Under the pieces are notes generated by a model, which worked only from the letters and a program-made list of their open reading frames with translations, was not told the DNA's origin and did not search any database. This document shows, in pieces, positions 8,017 through 16,869 of a stretch of 64,000 nucleotides of DNA. Within the stretch, counting starts at the first letter, position 1. Each line of letters opens with the position of its first letter. The stretch is taken from contig NZ_VLLB01000015.1 of assembly GCF_007830455.1 (NCBI RefSeq), positions 1 through 64,000 of the forward strand. Direction: 5' to 3'. The translations under genes and the position numbers were made by a program. Origin of the DNA: Pseudoduganella lurida. Its GTDB lineage: Bacteria; Pseudomonadota; Gammaproteobacteria; Burkholderiales; Burkholderiaceae_D.

Positions 8017-9162
8017 ATGAAAAAACTTCTCGCGGCACTCGCCTCCAGTGTCCTCCTGCTGTCCTCCGCCGTCGCCCAGACCCTGCCCGCCCCGACCATC
8101 GCCGCCAAATCCTGGCTGCTGCTCGATGCCACCAGCGGCCAGCTGATCGCGGCGCAAGACCCGAACATGCGCGTCGAGCCGGCATCGCTGACGAAAATCA
8201 TGACCGCCTACCTGACGTTCGAGGCGCTGCGCGACAAGAAGCTGGACATCAACCAGATGGTCAACGTGTCGGTGCGCGCCTGGAAGGTCGATACCTCCAG
8301 CTCGAAGATGTTCATCGACCCGGCGGTGCCCGTGTCGGTCAACGACCTGCTGCATGGCCTGATGGTCCAGTCGGGCAATGACGCCGCCGTGGCCCTGGCC
8401 GAAGCGGTGGCCGGCGACGAAGGCACGTTCGTCACGCTGATGAACCGCGAGGCGCAGCGCCTGGGCATGACGAGCACCAAGTTCGCCAACCCGCACGGCC
8501 TGCCGAGCCCGGACAACTACACGACGGCGCGCGACCTGTCCGTCCTGGCCAAGCACATCATCCAGGAGTTCCCGCAGTACTACAAGATCGACTCGGTGAA
8601 GAGCTTCACCTACAACAAGATCACGCAGCCGAACCGCAACCGCCTGCTGTGGCTCGACCCGACCGTCGATGGCATGAAGACGGGCCACACGGAATCGGCC
8701 GGCTACTGCATGATCGCCTCGGCCAAGCGCCCGAGCGGCAACCTGGAACGCCGCCTGATCTCCGTGGTGATGGGCACGAACTCGGATGCGACGCGCACTG
8801 CCGAAAGCCAGAAGCTGCTGAACTGGGGGTTCCAGAACTTCGAGACCGTGCGGCTGTATGCGAAGAACCAGACCGTGGCCACCGCGGAAATCTGGAAGGG
8901 CTCGCAGCGCAACATGAAGATCGGCTTCCGCAACGACGTGCTGGTGACCGTGCCGAAGGGCGTGGCCGGCAAGATGAAGCCGCAGCTGGAACGCAAGGAC
9001 CCGCTGGTGGCACCGGTACCGGCGGGCGCCAACGTGGGCAAGCTGAAGATGATGGTCGATGGCAAACCACTGCTGGAACTGCCGGTGGTGGCGCTGGAAA
9101 CGGTGGAACAGGCGTCGATCTTCGGCCGCGCGTGGGACTCGATGCGCCTGTGGATGAAGTAA
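8017..9162 (+). CDS. dacC: D-alanyl-D-alanine carboxypeptidase (PBP5/6 family)
   Basis: This is a class C low-molecular-weight penicillin-binding protein (381 aa) that trims the terminal D-Ala from peptidoglycan stem peptides in the periplasm. A signal peptide (about 1-20, ending AVA) precedes the mature protein. The catalytic S57-x-x-K60 motif (SLTK), SGN and KTGHTESAGYC are all present, followed by the all-beta C-terminal domain and a weakly amphipathic membrane-anchoring tail. The start at 8017 is chosen because the signal peptide begins MKKLLAALA there; upstream in-frame starts add an unlikely extension. The dacA/dacC distinction cannot be settled from sequence alone. Confidence 0.92.
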   Translation: MKKLLAALASSVLLLSSAVAQTLPAPTIAAKSWLLLDATSGQLIAAQDPNMRVEPASLTKIMTAYLTFEALRDKKLDINQMVNVSVRAWKVDTSSSKMFIDPAVPVSVNDLLHGLMVQSGNDAAVALAEAVAGDEGTFVTLMNREAQRLGMTSTKFANPHGLPSPDNYTTARDLSVLAKHIIQEFPQYYKIDSVKSFTYNKITQPNRNRLLWLDPTVDGMKTGHTESAGYCMIASAKRPSGNLERRLISVVMGTNSDATRTAESQKLLNWGFQNFETVRLYAKNQTVATAEIWKGSQRNMKIGFRNDVLVTVPKGVAGKMKPQLERKDPLVAPVPAGANVGKLKMMVDGKPLLELPVVALETVEQASIFGRAWDSMRLWMK

Positions 9163-9193
9163 TGGCTGCAACGGGCTGACCGCCTGCCCATGG

Positions 9194-9226
9194 AGCCCGC
9201 CCGGTACGCCGCGGCGGGCTTTTTTT
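9194..9226 (+). terminator. Rho-independent terminator after the D,D-carboxypeptidase gene
   Basis: An AGCCCGCC / GGCGGGCT stem (9194-9201 with 9213-9220) is followed by a run of T (9220-9226), about 30 bp after the stop codon. Confidence 0.85.
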
Positions 9227-9239
9227 CGCCCCGTTCCCG

Positions 9240-9267
9240 TTGCAGGACGCAATGCCGGCCCTATAAT
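9240..9267 (+). promoter_or_regulatory. Sigma-70 promoter of the aldo/keto reductase gene
   Basis: TTGCAG (9240-9245) and a perfect TATAAT (9262-9267) are 16 bp apart, directly after the terminator and 35 bp before the start codon. Confidence 0.7.
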
Positions 9268-9302
9268 CGACGGCTTCACCGACCCACTTTTCCCGAGCCG
9301 CC

Positions 9303-10217
9303 ATGACGACCCTGCACGCCCCCTGCCCCGCCGTCCGCACGTCCGACCAAGGTCCCGCGCTGTCGCGCGTGGTGGCCGGCATGTGGCGCCTGGGCGAGTG
9401 GAACCTGGCGCCGCAGGCACGCCTGGCGCTGATCGAACGTTGCATCGAGCTGGGGATCACCACCTTCGACCACGCCGACATCTACGGCCACTACAGCGTG
9501 GAAGGGCTGTTCGGCGAGGCGCTGGCCCTGCAGCCGGCAATGCGCCAACGGATCCAGCTCGTGAGCAAATGCGGCATCCAGCTGGTGTCGAAGGCGCGGC
9601 CGCAGCATGCCATCAAGGCGTACGACACGTCGGCGGAGCACATCACGGCCTCCGTCCACAACTCGCTGCGCGAACTGCAGACCGACTACCTGGACCTGCT
9701 GCTGATCCACCGCCCCGATCCGCTGATGGATTTCGACGAGATCGCCGAGACCTTCGAGGCGCTGCGGGAAGCGGGCAAGGTGCGGCACTTCGGCGTGTCG
9801 AACTTCACGCGCCACCAGTTCGAGTGCCTGCACCGGCGCTTCCCGCTGGCCACCAACCAGGTGGAATTCTCGCCGCTGCAGCTGGCGCCGCTGTACGACG
9901 AAACCTTCGACGGCCTGCAGGACCAGCGCGTGGCACCCATGATCTGGTCGCCGCTGGGCGGCGGGCGCCTGTTCCGCGACGATCCGGCCAGCGCGCCGCT
10001 GCGCACCGCCCTGGGCAAGGTGGCCGCCGAGACGGGCCGGCCGGTCACCACCGTGGTGTTCGCGTGGATCATGCAGCTGCCCTGCGCGCCCCTGCCGATC
10101 ACGGGCAGCGGCCGTATCGAGGCGATCGCCGAAGCGGCAGCCGCCACGGAATTGAAGCTCACGCGCACGCAGTGGTTCGAGATCCTGCGGGCCGCCACGG
10201 GGCACGATGTCCCCTGA
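9303..10217 (+). CDS. Aldo/keto reductase (YdhF-like)
   Basis: The 304-residue NADPH-dependent oxidoreductase has a TIM-barrel fold. It shows the family's N-terminal signature around FDHADIYGHYSVEGLFGEAL, which contains the catalytic Asp and Tyr. It also has LLLIHRPDPLMDFDEIAETF, HFGVSNF and the cofactor-binding end PITGSGRIE. It resembles E. coli YdhF more than the beta subunits of potassium channels. It has its own promoter and terminator context, so it is monocistronic. The physiological substrate is unknown. Confidence 0.9.
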   Translation: MTTLHAPCPAVRTSDQGPALSRVVAGMWRLGEWNLAPQARLALIERCIELGITTFDHADIYGHYSVEGLFGEALALQPAMRQRIQLVSKCGIQLVSKARPQHAIKAYDTSAEHITASVHNSLRELQTDYLDLLLIHRPDPLMDFDEIAETFEALREAGKVRHFGVSNFTRHQFECLHRRFPLATNQVEFSPLQLAPLYDETFDGLQDQRVAPMIWSPLGGGRLFRDDPASAPLRTALGKVAAETGRPVTTVVFAWIMQLPCAPLPITGSGRIEAIAEAAAATELKLTRTQWFEILRAATGHDVP

Positions 10218-10247
10218 GCGATCTGCCCTGGGCGATCTGCCTGAAAA

Positions 10248-11030
10248 TCAGTCGTCGTCGTACACGAGCGGCGGCGGGATGCCCTTCCAGCCACGCTTCC
10301 AGGCCAGGTTGAGCAGCAGCGTGCCGGCAATGTAGACGACGAAGAACAGCACGAAGTAATAGAAGCGCAGCCAGACCAGCAGGCCCACGTTCACGGCCAG
10401 CACCACCAGCGCGGCCATGCTCTTCTTCTGCTTCGAGCTGGGGAAGCGGATCGTCGAGACCATCAGGCTGCCGACCACGAACAGCAGCACCACCACCAGC
10501 CATGCATGCAGGCTCGATTCCGGCGTCTCGGGCCACGCCACCACGAACGAGGCGACGCAGGCGGCACCGGCCGTGATGGGCATGCCCACGAAGTACTTCG
10601 GATCCGTGCGGCCCACGTTGACGTTGAAGCGGGCCAGCCGCAGCGCGCCGCAGGCCACGAAGAAGAATGCCGCCAGGCCGCCGGCACGCAGCAGGATCGG
10701 GTCGACGGGGCCCATCATCACGAAGCCGTAGCAGTACAGCAGCATCGCCGGGCCGCAGCCGAAATTCATCACGTCCGCGATCGAATCGAGCTGCACGCCG
10801 AATGCGGAGCTGGTGCCGGTGGCGCGCGCCACGAAGCCGTCCAGCGCGTCGAAGATCCCCGCAAGCACCAGCAGCGCCGCGGCCAGGCGGTAATCCTGCG
10901 CGTAGCCCACGTAGGCATTGTCGACCGAGATCACGATGCTGCCGAAGCCGCAGGCGATCGACAGCAGCGTGACGAAGCTGGGCAGGGCAAATTTGGCGCG
11001 CTGCATGCGCCGGGTGCGCGGAGTAGTCAA
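10248..11030 (-). CDS. pssA: CDP-diacylglycerol--serine O-phosphatidyltransferase
   Basis: This membrane enzyme joins CDP-diacylglycerol and serine to make phosphatidylserine, the precursor of phosphatidylethanolamine. The 260-residue protein carries the CDP-alcohol phosphotransferase motif D64-G65-x2-A-R-x8-G-x3-D82-x3-D86 in DALDGFVAR...FGVQLDSIAD. It has about seven hydrophobic segments and ends in an acidic VYDDD tail. Length and pattern fit the small, non-spore-former integral type rather than the E. coli peripheral enzyme. It stands alone on the minus strand. Confidence 0.9.
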   Translation of the reverse strand: MTTPRTRRMQRAKFALPSFVTLLSIACGFGSIVISVDNAYVGYAQDYRLAAALLVLAGIFDALDGFVARATGTSSAFGVQLDSIADVMNFGCGPAMLLYCYGFVMMGPVDPILLRAGGLAAFFFVACGALRLARFNVNVGRTDPKYFVGMPITAGAACVASFVVAWPETPESSLHAWLVVVLLFVVGSLMVSTIRFPSSKQKKSMAALVVLAVNVGLLVWLRFYYFVLFFVVYIAGTLLLNLAWKRGWKGIPPPLVYDDD

Positions 11031-11179
11031 AGGGTTCGCCGGTGGTTTGGGGAGCGCTCATTGTACCGCCGACATCACTCGTCCCCATCACGTTAAACCA
11101 AAGACAACATTCCGCGGCACGCCAAAGAATTGGCATAGAATCCGCGTGTAGCCGGGCTGCACCGGCATGGGAGCAGACG

Positions 11180-12166
11180 ATGCACGCGAAATTCGCAGGA
11201 AAGCACATCACGCTGCCGGTCGTTCCGGTGGCGATCCTTGGCATGGCGCTGCTGGCCGGCTGCGGTGGCGGTGGCGGCGACAGTCCCCCCGCCGTTGCCA
11301 CGGTAACGCCTGCCACGCCAACCACCACCCCTACCACGCCGGCCACGCCCGCGGCGCCCACGGCAACCGGCGATACGGCCACCGACGGTTTCGCATGGTT
11401 CAACTACCGGCGAAGCCAGATCGGCCTGTCCACGCTGACCCGCAACACGCTGATCGACACGGCCGCCGGCGGCCATTCGAATTATCTGCGGCTGAACAAC
11501 ACCGTCTCGCACGAGCAGGTCAGCGGCAGCCCGGGGTTCACCGGTGTCACGCTGGTCAACCGGCTGACCGCCGCGGGTTACACGCTGACGGGGAGCTATG
11601 CCGCAGGCGAAGTGATTTCGGCCGCAGGCGACCGCTCGGGTTTCTTCCACGCCGAGGAACTGATCACGGCGATCTACCACCGCTTCGCGATCTTCCAGCC
11701 CGTGTTCCGGGAAATCGGCACCGGCGCGTCCAGTACCGCCAACTACACGTATTTCACGGCCGATTTCGCGACGACGAATGGTTACGGCCCGGGCGTGGGA
11801 CGTGGCAATGTGGTCGTCTATCCCGCCAGCGGCCAGACGGGCGTGCCGGTCAACTTCATGAGCGACAGCGAATCGCCGGATCCGGTGCCCAACCAGAACG
11901 AAGTGGGCTACCCGATCAGCGTGCACGCCGATATCTCGACGACGGTGCTGGTAACGGCCTTCACCGTCAAGCCGCGCGGCGGCGACAACCTGCCGGTGCG
12001 CCTCCTCAGCGCCGCGACCGATGCCGATACCCAGAAGACGTCGGCCGCAGCGGCGGCCATCGTGCCGCTCGTCCGCCTTGCCGCCAACACCACCTATGAC
12101 GTCAGCTTCAGCGGCAGCGTGGACAGCGCGGCCGTCACGCGCAACTGGTCCTTCACGACGAAGTGA
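11180..12166 (+). CDS. CAP-superfamily (SCP-like) lipoprotein
   Basis: The start at 11180 gives a lipoprotein signal (VAILGMALLAGC, lipobox LAGC), then a glycine run and a Thr/Pro/Ala linker (about residues 35-65). A CAP domain follows (about 70-210, with FNYRRSQIGLSTL and HSNYLRLNN...SHEQ). The C-terminal about 100 residues look like an Ig-like or Big_5-type beta domain ending TTYDVSFSG. CAP proteins are secreted and have diverse, mostly unknown roles. The 328-residue product should be anchored in an envelope membrane. Its stop overlaps the start of the HPt gene. Confidence 0.82.
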   Translation: MHAKFAGKHITLPVVPVAILGMALLAGCGGGGGDSPPAVATVTPATPTTTPTTPATPAAPTATGDTATDGFAWFNYRRSQIGLSTLTRNTLIDTAAGGHSNYLRLNNTVSHEQVSGSPGFTGVTLVNRLTAAGYTLTGSYAAGEVISAAGDRSGFFHAEELITAIYHRFAIFQPVFREIGTGASSTANYTYFTADFATTNGYGPGVGRGNVVVYPASGQTGVPVNFMSDSESPDPVPNQNEVGYPISVHADISTTVLVTAFTVKPRGGDNLPVRLLSAATDADTQKTSAAAAAIVPLVRLAANTTYDVSFSGSVDSAAVTRNWSFTTK

Positions 12167-12777
12167 CCGTGGACCAGGCCAGCTCCGACCACGCGCCGCA
12201 GCCGCAGGCCGTGCTCGATATCGAGCAGGGCCTGGCGCGCCTGATGGGCAACAGCCGCATCTACTTCAACGCACTGCGGCGCTTTGCCACGCACATGGAT
12301 GCGGCCGAAGGCGTGGCTGCGCAGCTGGCCAGCGGCGATCATGCCGGCGCCTCCCGCGCGATGCACACGCTCAAGGGAGCGGCGGGATTGCTGGGCGCCG
12401 GCGAAGTCCAGGCGCTGGCCGGCGCGCTGGAGTCGTCCATCGCCCGCGGTGACAAGGTCGACACGCTGCTGGGAACGCTGGCCGATGCCCTGCAGCGCGT
12501 GCAACTGCACATCGATGCTGCAATGCGGGATCACGTCGAGACTTCCGCAACGCGGACGCAGGTGGCACCGGACCTGCCGGCGCTGCTCGACCGGCTGGCG
12601 GTGCTGCTCGACGAAGGGAACGGCGCGGCGATCGAACTGCTGGAAGAGTGGGAAGCGGTGTTGCGGGAAGGGCTGGGGGGCGCGGCATGGCAGGCGGTGT
12701 CGTCTGCCGCTCATGCCTACGATTTCGAGCGGGCCGGCGTCGCACTGCAGCAGGCCCGGCTCAGGGATGCTGGCTGA
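12163..12777 (+). CDS. HPt-domain phosphotransfer protein
   Basis: The 204-residue soluble protein has a histidine phosphotransfer domain at about residues 20-110. The phospho-accepting histidine is H68 in MHTLKGAAGLLG, a classic HPt motif. The second half is helical with no recognised domain. A GTG start overlaps the CAP lipoprotein stop by four bases (GTGA), so the two are translationally coupled; a second GTG six bases on is possible. HPt proteins relay phosphate between hybrid kinases and response regulators. No partner is adjacent, though orphan-like hybrid kinases are encoded near 36.6-42.7 kb. Confidence 0.8.
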   Translation: MTVDQASSDHAPQPQAVLDIEQGLARLMGNSRIYFNALRRFATHMDAAEGVAAQLASGDHAGASRAMHTLKGAAGLLGAGEVQALAGALESSIARGDKVDTLLGTLADALQRVQLHIDAAMRDHVETSATRTQVAPDLPALLDRLAVLLDEGNGAAIELLEEWEAVLREGLGGAAWQAVSSAAHAYDFERAGVALQQARLRDAG

Positions 12778-12873
12778 AGAGAAGCGGTCGCCTGCCGGAT
12801 TTTGCGCCTGCGCGGGAAGAGCTTAGGCGCGGTGACGCGCGGTCTTGCGCGCGATGGACGGTCCGCCGGGAGG

Positions 12874-13068
12874 TCAGCGCGTAAATTCGGCTTCCTCGTC
12901 GAAGGCATCGGCGCATTCCTTGCCGCAGAAGCGCCGCACGCTGTCGACCGGCTTGTCGCAGTACCAGCAGGCGCCCTTCGGCGGCAGCGACTGGCGCGAA
13001 CGCGGCGGCGCCGTCATCGCCGGGGCCCGCGCGCCCTCCGGCACCATCGGTTCCTGGGTCGGTTCCAT
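12874..13068 (-). CDS. Small zinc-ribbon-like protein
   Basis: This 64-residue protein has a Pro/Ala-rich N-terminal half and a compact four-cysteine module CWYCDKPVDSVRRFCGKEC followed by an acidic tail. The C-x2-C...C-x3-C spacing suggests one bound zinc, as in small DUF2116-like proteins. It stands alone in the interval between the HPt gene and mnmE. Function unknown. The intact cysteine module argues that this frame is real while overlapping frames are not. Confidence 0.7.
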   Translation of the reverse strand: MEPTQEPMVPEGARAPAMTAPPRSRQSLPPKGACWYCDKPVDSVRRFCGKECADAFDEEAEFTR

Positions 13069-13367
13069 GTTCTTCCCCCTCTCGGCACATCAAACTGCTT
13101 GCAAGATTACGTCAGTGGAAGTCCGCGGAGATGACACGCATCAACACCGCAAGGCAATGCCTTTTTGACCACCGGCCCGGTGCCGGGGGTGCGAATCCAT
13201 CATAGCAGCATTAAATCGTGGCGCTGGCGAGGAATTTGGCGCCCGCCGGTGCCGTGCGCGCGTGAGGCGGGCGCGTCCGAGAGCGAAAGCATGGCGGGAA
13301 AGAGCGGCGACGGCGAGCGCGACAGTTGTAAATCCGCGACCCGCCGTCATCCGAAGGGGGAGTATCC
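13069..13367. other. Intergenic interval without a recognised gene
   Basis: This stretch of about 299 bp lies between the small zinc-protein gene and the mnmE stop. I see a short AAGGC-AAT-GCCTT hairpin followed by T on the plus strand near 13150, which is weak. Nothing looks like a tRNA or a well-supported open frame. It may hold the promoter of the zinc protein on the minus strand. Confidence 0.4.
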
Positions 13368-14747
13368 CTATTTGCCGATGCAGAACCGGCCGAAGATCAC
13401 GCCCAGCAGGTCGTCCGACGAGAACGCGCCCGTGATGGTGGCCAGCTGCACCTGCGCCAGGCGCAGCTCCTCGGCGAACAGGTCGAGCGACTGGTCGGTC
13501 TGCGCGGCGTGCTGGCCGGCCAGGTCCAGGTGGCGGGCCGCCGATTTCAATGCGATCAGGTGGCGTTCGCGCGCCAGGTACAGCGATTCGCCGGTCTGCT
13601 GCCAGCCGGCGATGCGCAGCAGTTCCTTGCGCAGCAGGTCGATGCCGCCATGGTCATGCGCGGAGAGGTAGATATGCGTGGCATCCGCGCTGGCATCGAT
13701 CGACGGCTTGTGGCCGGACAGGTCGATCTTGTTCCAGATGCGCAGCACCGGCACGCCGGCCGGGAACGCGGCCAGGATCGTTTCGTCCGCCAGCGTGGGG
13801 CCGTGGTTCGCGTCCAGCATGTGCAGGATCACGTCCGCCTTGCCCACTTCGCCCCAGGTGCGCTCGATGCCGATGCGTTCGACCACGTCCACCGCTTCGT
13901 CATGGCCGCGGATGCCTGCCGTGTCGATGATGTTCAGCGGGATGCCTTCGATCTGGATCGTCTCGCTGACCTTGTCGCGCGTGGTGCCGGCGATCGGCGT
14001 GACGATGGCCACGTCCGCGCCGGCCAGCGCATTCAGCAGCGACGACTTGCCCACATTGGGCTGCCCCACCAGCACCACGTTCAGGCCCTCGCGCAGCAAC
14101 GCGCCCTGCGACGCCTGGCGGAACACGGTGTCCAGCGACGTGACGATGCCTTTCAGCTGGCCCCGCGCATCGGATTTTTCCAGGAAGTCGATTTCCTCTT
14201 CGGGAAAATCCAGCGTGGCTTCGACCAGCATGCGCAGGTGCGTCACGCGCTCCACCAGGCCGTGGATCGCCTGCGAGAACGCGCCGGACAGCGATTGCGA
14301 GGCCGACTTCGCGGCCGCTTCCGTCGACGCATCGATCAGGTCGGCCACCGCCTCGGCCTGCGCCAGGTCGAGCTTGTCGTTCATGTACGCGCGGCGCGTG
14401 AATTCGCCCGGCTCGGCCAGGCGCACGCCGAATTCCTGTCCCGCTTCCAGCACGCGCTGCAGCAGCATCTGCAAGACGATCGGGCCGCCATGGCCCTGCA
14501 GCTCCAGCACGTCTTCCCCCGTGTACGAATGGGGGCCCTTGAAGTAGATCGCGATGCCCTGGTCGATCAGCGTGCCGTCCGCCTGGGTGAACGGGATGTA
14601 GCTGGCGTGCCGTGGCTTCAGCGCCGCCTCGGCAAACAGCGCGCGCGCCAGCCCCAGCAGATTCTTGCCGGAAGCGCGCACGACACCGATGCCGCCGCGG
14701 CCCGGGGCAGTGGCGATCGCGGCAATGGGAGAAGTATCGAGGTTCAT
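13368..14747 (-). CDS. mnmE: tRNA uridine-5-carboxymethylaminomethyl(34) synthesis GTPase MnmE
   Basis: This is the cytosolic GTPase that acts with MnmG to modify wobble uridine 34 of several tRNAs. The 459-residue protein has the N-terminal tetrahydrofolate-binding domain (SPIAAIATAPGRGGIGVVRA) and a helical domain. The inserted G domain has G1 GQPNVGKSS, a DTAGIRGH segment for G3 and WNKIDLSG for G4. The C-terminal FCIGK holds the CxGK cysteine. Length and motifs are complete. It continues the conserved origin-side order rpmH-rnpA-yidD-yidC-mnmE but is separated from yidC by a terminator and a dyad repeat. Confidence 0.97.
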   Translation of the reverse strand: MNLDTSPIAAIATAPGRGGIGVVRASGKNLLGLARALFAEAALKPRHASYIPFTQADGTLIDQGIAIYFKGPHSYTGEDVLELQGHGGPIVLQMLLQRVLEAGQEFGVRLAEPGEFTRRAYMNDKLDLAQAEAVADLIDASTEAAAKSASQSLSGAFSQAIHGLVERVTHLRMLVEATLDFPEEEIDFLEKSDARGQLKGIVTSLDTVFRQASQGALLREGLNVVLVGQPNVGKSSLLNALAGADVAIVTPIAGTTRDKVSETIQIEGIPLNIIDTAGIRGHDEAVDVVERIGIERTWGEVGKADVILHMLDANHGPTLADETILAAFPAGVPVLRIWNKIDLSGHKPSIDASADATHIYLSAHDHGGIDLLRKELLRIAGWQQTGESLYLARERHLIALKSAARHLDLAGQHAAQTDQSLDLFAEELRLAQVQLATITGAFSSDDLLGVIFGRFCIGK

Positions 14748-14766
14748 GGGGAAATTTTATCGGAAT

Positions 14767-14794
14767 AAAAAAACCCGTGCGCTTGCACGGGTTT
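14767..14794 (-). terminator. Rho-independent terminator after yidC
   Basis: The inverted repeat AAACCCGTGC / GCACGGGTTT has a four-base loop. On the minus strand it is followed by a run of seven T (plus strand A7 at 14767-14773). It ends the rpmH/rnpA/yidD/yidC transcription unit just before mnmE. Confidence 0.85.
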
Positions 14795-14812
14795 CAGGTC
14801 CTACTGCAGAGC

Positions 14813-14932
14813 CCGTGTCAACTTCGGGGTCAGTCACGAAAAGTGACACGAGCTGATCACTCTGGCCGTTGCATGGCGCCGTAAAGGCTGAGTTCGTGTC
14901 AACTTTGGTGACTGACCCCGTTGTTGACACGA
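14813..14932. repeat. Large dyad repeat, copy 1 (39-bp arms)
   Basis: Two 39-bp arms (14813-14851 and 14894-14932) are inverted repeats identical at 33 of 39 positions, with a 42-bp spacer. Each arm starts near TCGTGTC, ends GACACGA and has GGGGTCA in the middle. The right arm ends 11 bp from the yidC stop codon. A second member of the family lies at 43283-43383. Confidence 0.85.
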
Positions 14933-14943
14933 ACTCAACCGTA

Positions 14944-16614
14944 TTACTTCACCGCCGCTGGCGCCATCTTCTTCGTGATGACCCACTGCTGGGCGATCGA
15001 GAAGAGGTTGTTGACCACCCAGTAAAGCACCAGGCCGGACGGGAAGAACAGGAACATCACCGAGAACGCGACCGGCATGAACAGCATCATCTTGGCCTGC
15101 GCCGGATCGGCCGGCTGCGGGTTCAGCTTCATCGTCACGAACATCGAGATCGCGTACAGCACCGGCAGCACGAAGAACGGGTCGGGCTGCGTCAGGTCGG
15201 TGATCCAGCCCAGCCACGGCGCGCCGCGCATTTCCACGGAGGCGTTCAGCACCCAGTACAGCGAGATGAACACCGGCATCTGCACGACGATCGGCAGGCA
15301 GCCGCCCAGCGGGTTGATCTTCTCGGTCTTGTACAGCTCCATCATCGCCTGGTTCATCTTCTGCGGATCGCCCTTGAAGCGCTCGCGGATGGCGGTCATC
15401 TTCGGCGTCACCAGCTTCATCTTCGCCATGCTGCGATAGCTCGCGGCCGACAGCGGGAAGAAGATCAGCTTGATCAGGATGGTGAAGGCGATGATCGTCC
15501 AGCCCCAGTTGCCCAGCGCGCTGTGGATGTGTTCCATCACCCAGTACATCGGCTTGGCGACGATCGTCAGCATGCCGTAGTCCTTCACCAGCGCCAGGCC
15601 CGGCGTCACGCTTTCCAGCGCCGCTTCGGCCTGCGGGCCGGAATACAGTTTGGCCGAATTGGACACCGTGGCGCCCGGCGCCAGGGCGCCCAGCGGCTGC
15701 ACGACACCGATCGCGTACGTGTTCGTATCGACCTTGCGGGTGAAGATGTCGTGCATCTGCTTCGTTTGCGGCACCAGCGCCGAGACGAAGAAGTGCTGCG
15801 AGATGGCGACCCAGCCGTTGTCGGCCTTGGTCGGGTGGTTCGGCTGGAAGGCCGGGTTTTCGCGGCGCGAGGCGTCTTCCTTCTCGACCTTCTCGAACGA
15901 CAGCTTCTGGTACTTGTCCGCATCCGTGTACAGCGTGGGACCGGTGAAGCTGGAGTTGAACCACGACGAGCCTTCCGGCTTGTTGCCGTCATGGACCAGC
16001 TGCAGGTACAGCTCCGGATTGACCGGCGCGGCGCCCGTGTTGGTCACGTCGTGGCGCACGTCGATTACGTAGTCGCCCCGCTTGAACGTGAACGTCTTCG
16101 TCAGGCGCACGCCGCCCTGCTCCGCGTCCAGCACCAGTTGCACCTGGTTGCCCGTATCGAGCACGCGCGGACCTGGCCGCACGGTGAAGCCGCTATTGTG
16201 GTTCGGCAGGTTGGCGGCGCCCACCAGGCCGGTCTGGGCCAGGAAGACGCGGTTGCCGCCCTGCTGGAACAGCAGCTGGTTCTTCGACTTGTCGATGCCA
16301 TCCTTGAACTTGAGCAGTTCCAGGCGCTTGATCTGTCCGCCCAGCGTGTCGATGTCCACCTTGAACACGTCCGTCGTGACGGTCACGATCTGGCTCTGGA
16401 ACGGCGCCGCGGTGCCCGGCACGGCGGCTGCGCCGGCGGTGGCGCCGACAGCGGCCGGGGTGCCGGCAGGCTTGGCCTTGGCATCGACCTGCGCCACTTT
16501 CGGGGCGGGCGAGAACATGCCTGGCCGGCCGGTGGAGATCATCCATTCGTTCCACAGGGCGACCAGCGAAACGGCGAAGACGATCCACAGGATGGTGCGT
16601 TTATTGATATCCAT
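14944..16614 (-). CDS. yidC: Membrane protein insertase YidC
   Basis: This is the inner-membrane insertase that folds and inserts membrane proteins alone or with SecYEG. The 556-residue protein starts MDINKRTILWIVFAVSLVAL (first membrane segment). It then has a large periplasmic beta domain (about 60-350) and the conserved core with PLSAASYRSMAKMK and the QMPVFISLYWVL region. It ends in the basic tail ITKKMAPAAVK. The ATG at 16614 is preferred over a TTG nine bases upstream because MDIN is the usual start. It lies nine bases after yidD in the conserved origin operon. Confidence 0.97.
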   Translation of the reverse strand: MDINKRTILWIVFAVSLVALWNEWMISTGRPGMFSPAPKVAQVDAKAKPAGTPAAVGATAGAAAVPGTAAPFQSQIVTVTTDVFKVDIDTLGGQIKRLELLKFKDGIDKSKNQLLFQQGGNRVFLAQTGLVGAANLPNHNSGFTVRPGPRVLDTGNQVQLVLDAEQGGVRLTKTFTFKRGDYVIDVRHDVTNTGAAPVNPELYLQLVHDGNKPEGSSWFNSSFTGPTLYTDADKYQKLSFEKVEKEDASRRENPAFQPNHPTKADNGWVAISQHFFVSALVPQTKQMHDIFTRKVDTNTYAIGVVQPLGALAPGATVSNSAKLYSGPQAEAALESVTPGLALVKDYGMLTIVAKPMYWVMEHIHSALGNWGWTIIAFTILIKLIFFPLSAASYRSMAKMKLVTPKMTAIRERFKGDPQKMNQAMMELYKTEKINPLGGCLPIVVQMPVFISLYWVLNASVEMRGAPWLGWITDLTQPDPFFVLPVLYAISMFVTMKLNPQPADPAQAKMMLFMPVAFSVMFLFFPSGLVLYWVVNNLFSIAQQWVITKKMAPAAVK

Positions 16615-16623
16615 TGGGGTCAA

Positions 16624-16869
16624 TCAGGAATGGTTGCAACCGCAAGCGGTCGTTGGGGAGTGCGGCGGGACGGGATCGAGCCCGCCCGCGTTCCATGGAT
16701 GGCAGCGGCACAGGCGGCGCGCCGCCAGCCAGCTGCCCTTCGCCGCGCCATGCACGCGCAGCGCTTCGATGGCGTAGTTCGAGCAGCTCGGATAAAACCG
16801 GCAGCTGGGCGGCATCAGCGGGCTGATGGCCACCTGGTAGGCGCGCAGCAGCCAGGTCAGCACTGTCAT
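16624..16869 (-). CDS. yidD: Membrane protein insertion efficiency factor YidD
   Basis: This 81-residue protein has the YidD core RFYPSCSNYAIEALRVHG and a cysteine-containing RRLCRCHPW segment. It has an N-terminal hydrophobic, amphipathic helix that associates with the inner membrane. YidD assists YidC-dependent insertion. Its start overlaps the rnpA stop by four bases (ATGA). The last about 20 residues, ending in CGCNHS, are a variable Cys/His tail. Confidence 0.95.
   Translation of the reverse strand: MTVLTWLLRAYQVAISPLMPPSCRFYPSCSNYAIEALRVHGAAKGSWLAARRLCRCHPWNAGGLDPVPPHSPTTACGCNHS

Noticed and set aside
13165..13215. A GGTGCGAATCC sequence resembling a tRNA T-loop
   Set aside because: No matching acceptor stem, D-arm or anticodon arm can be folded in the surrounding bases.
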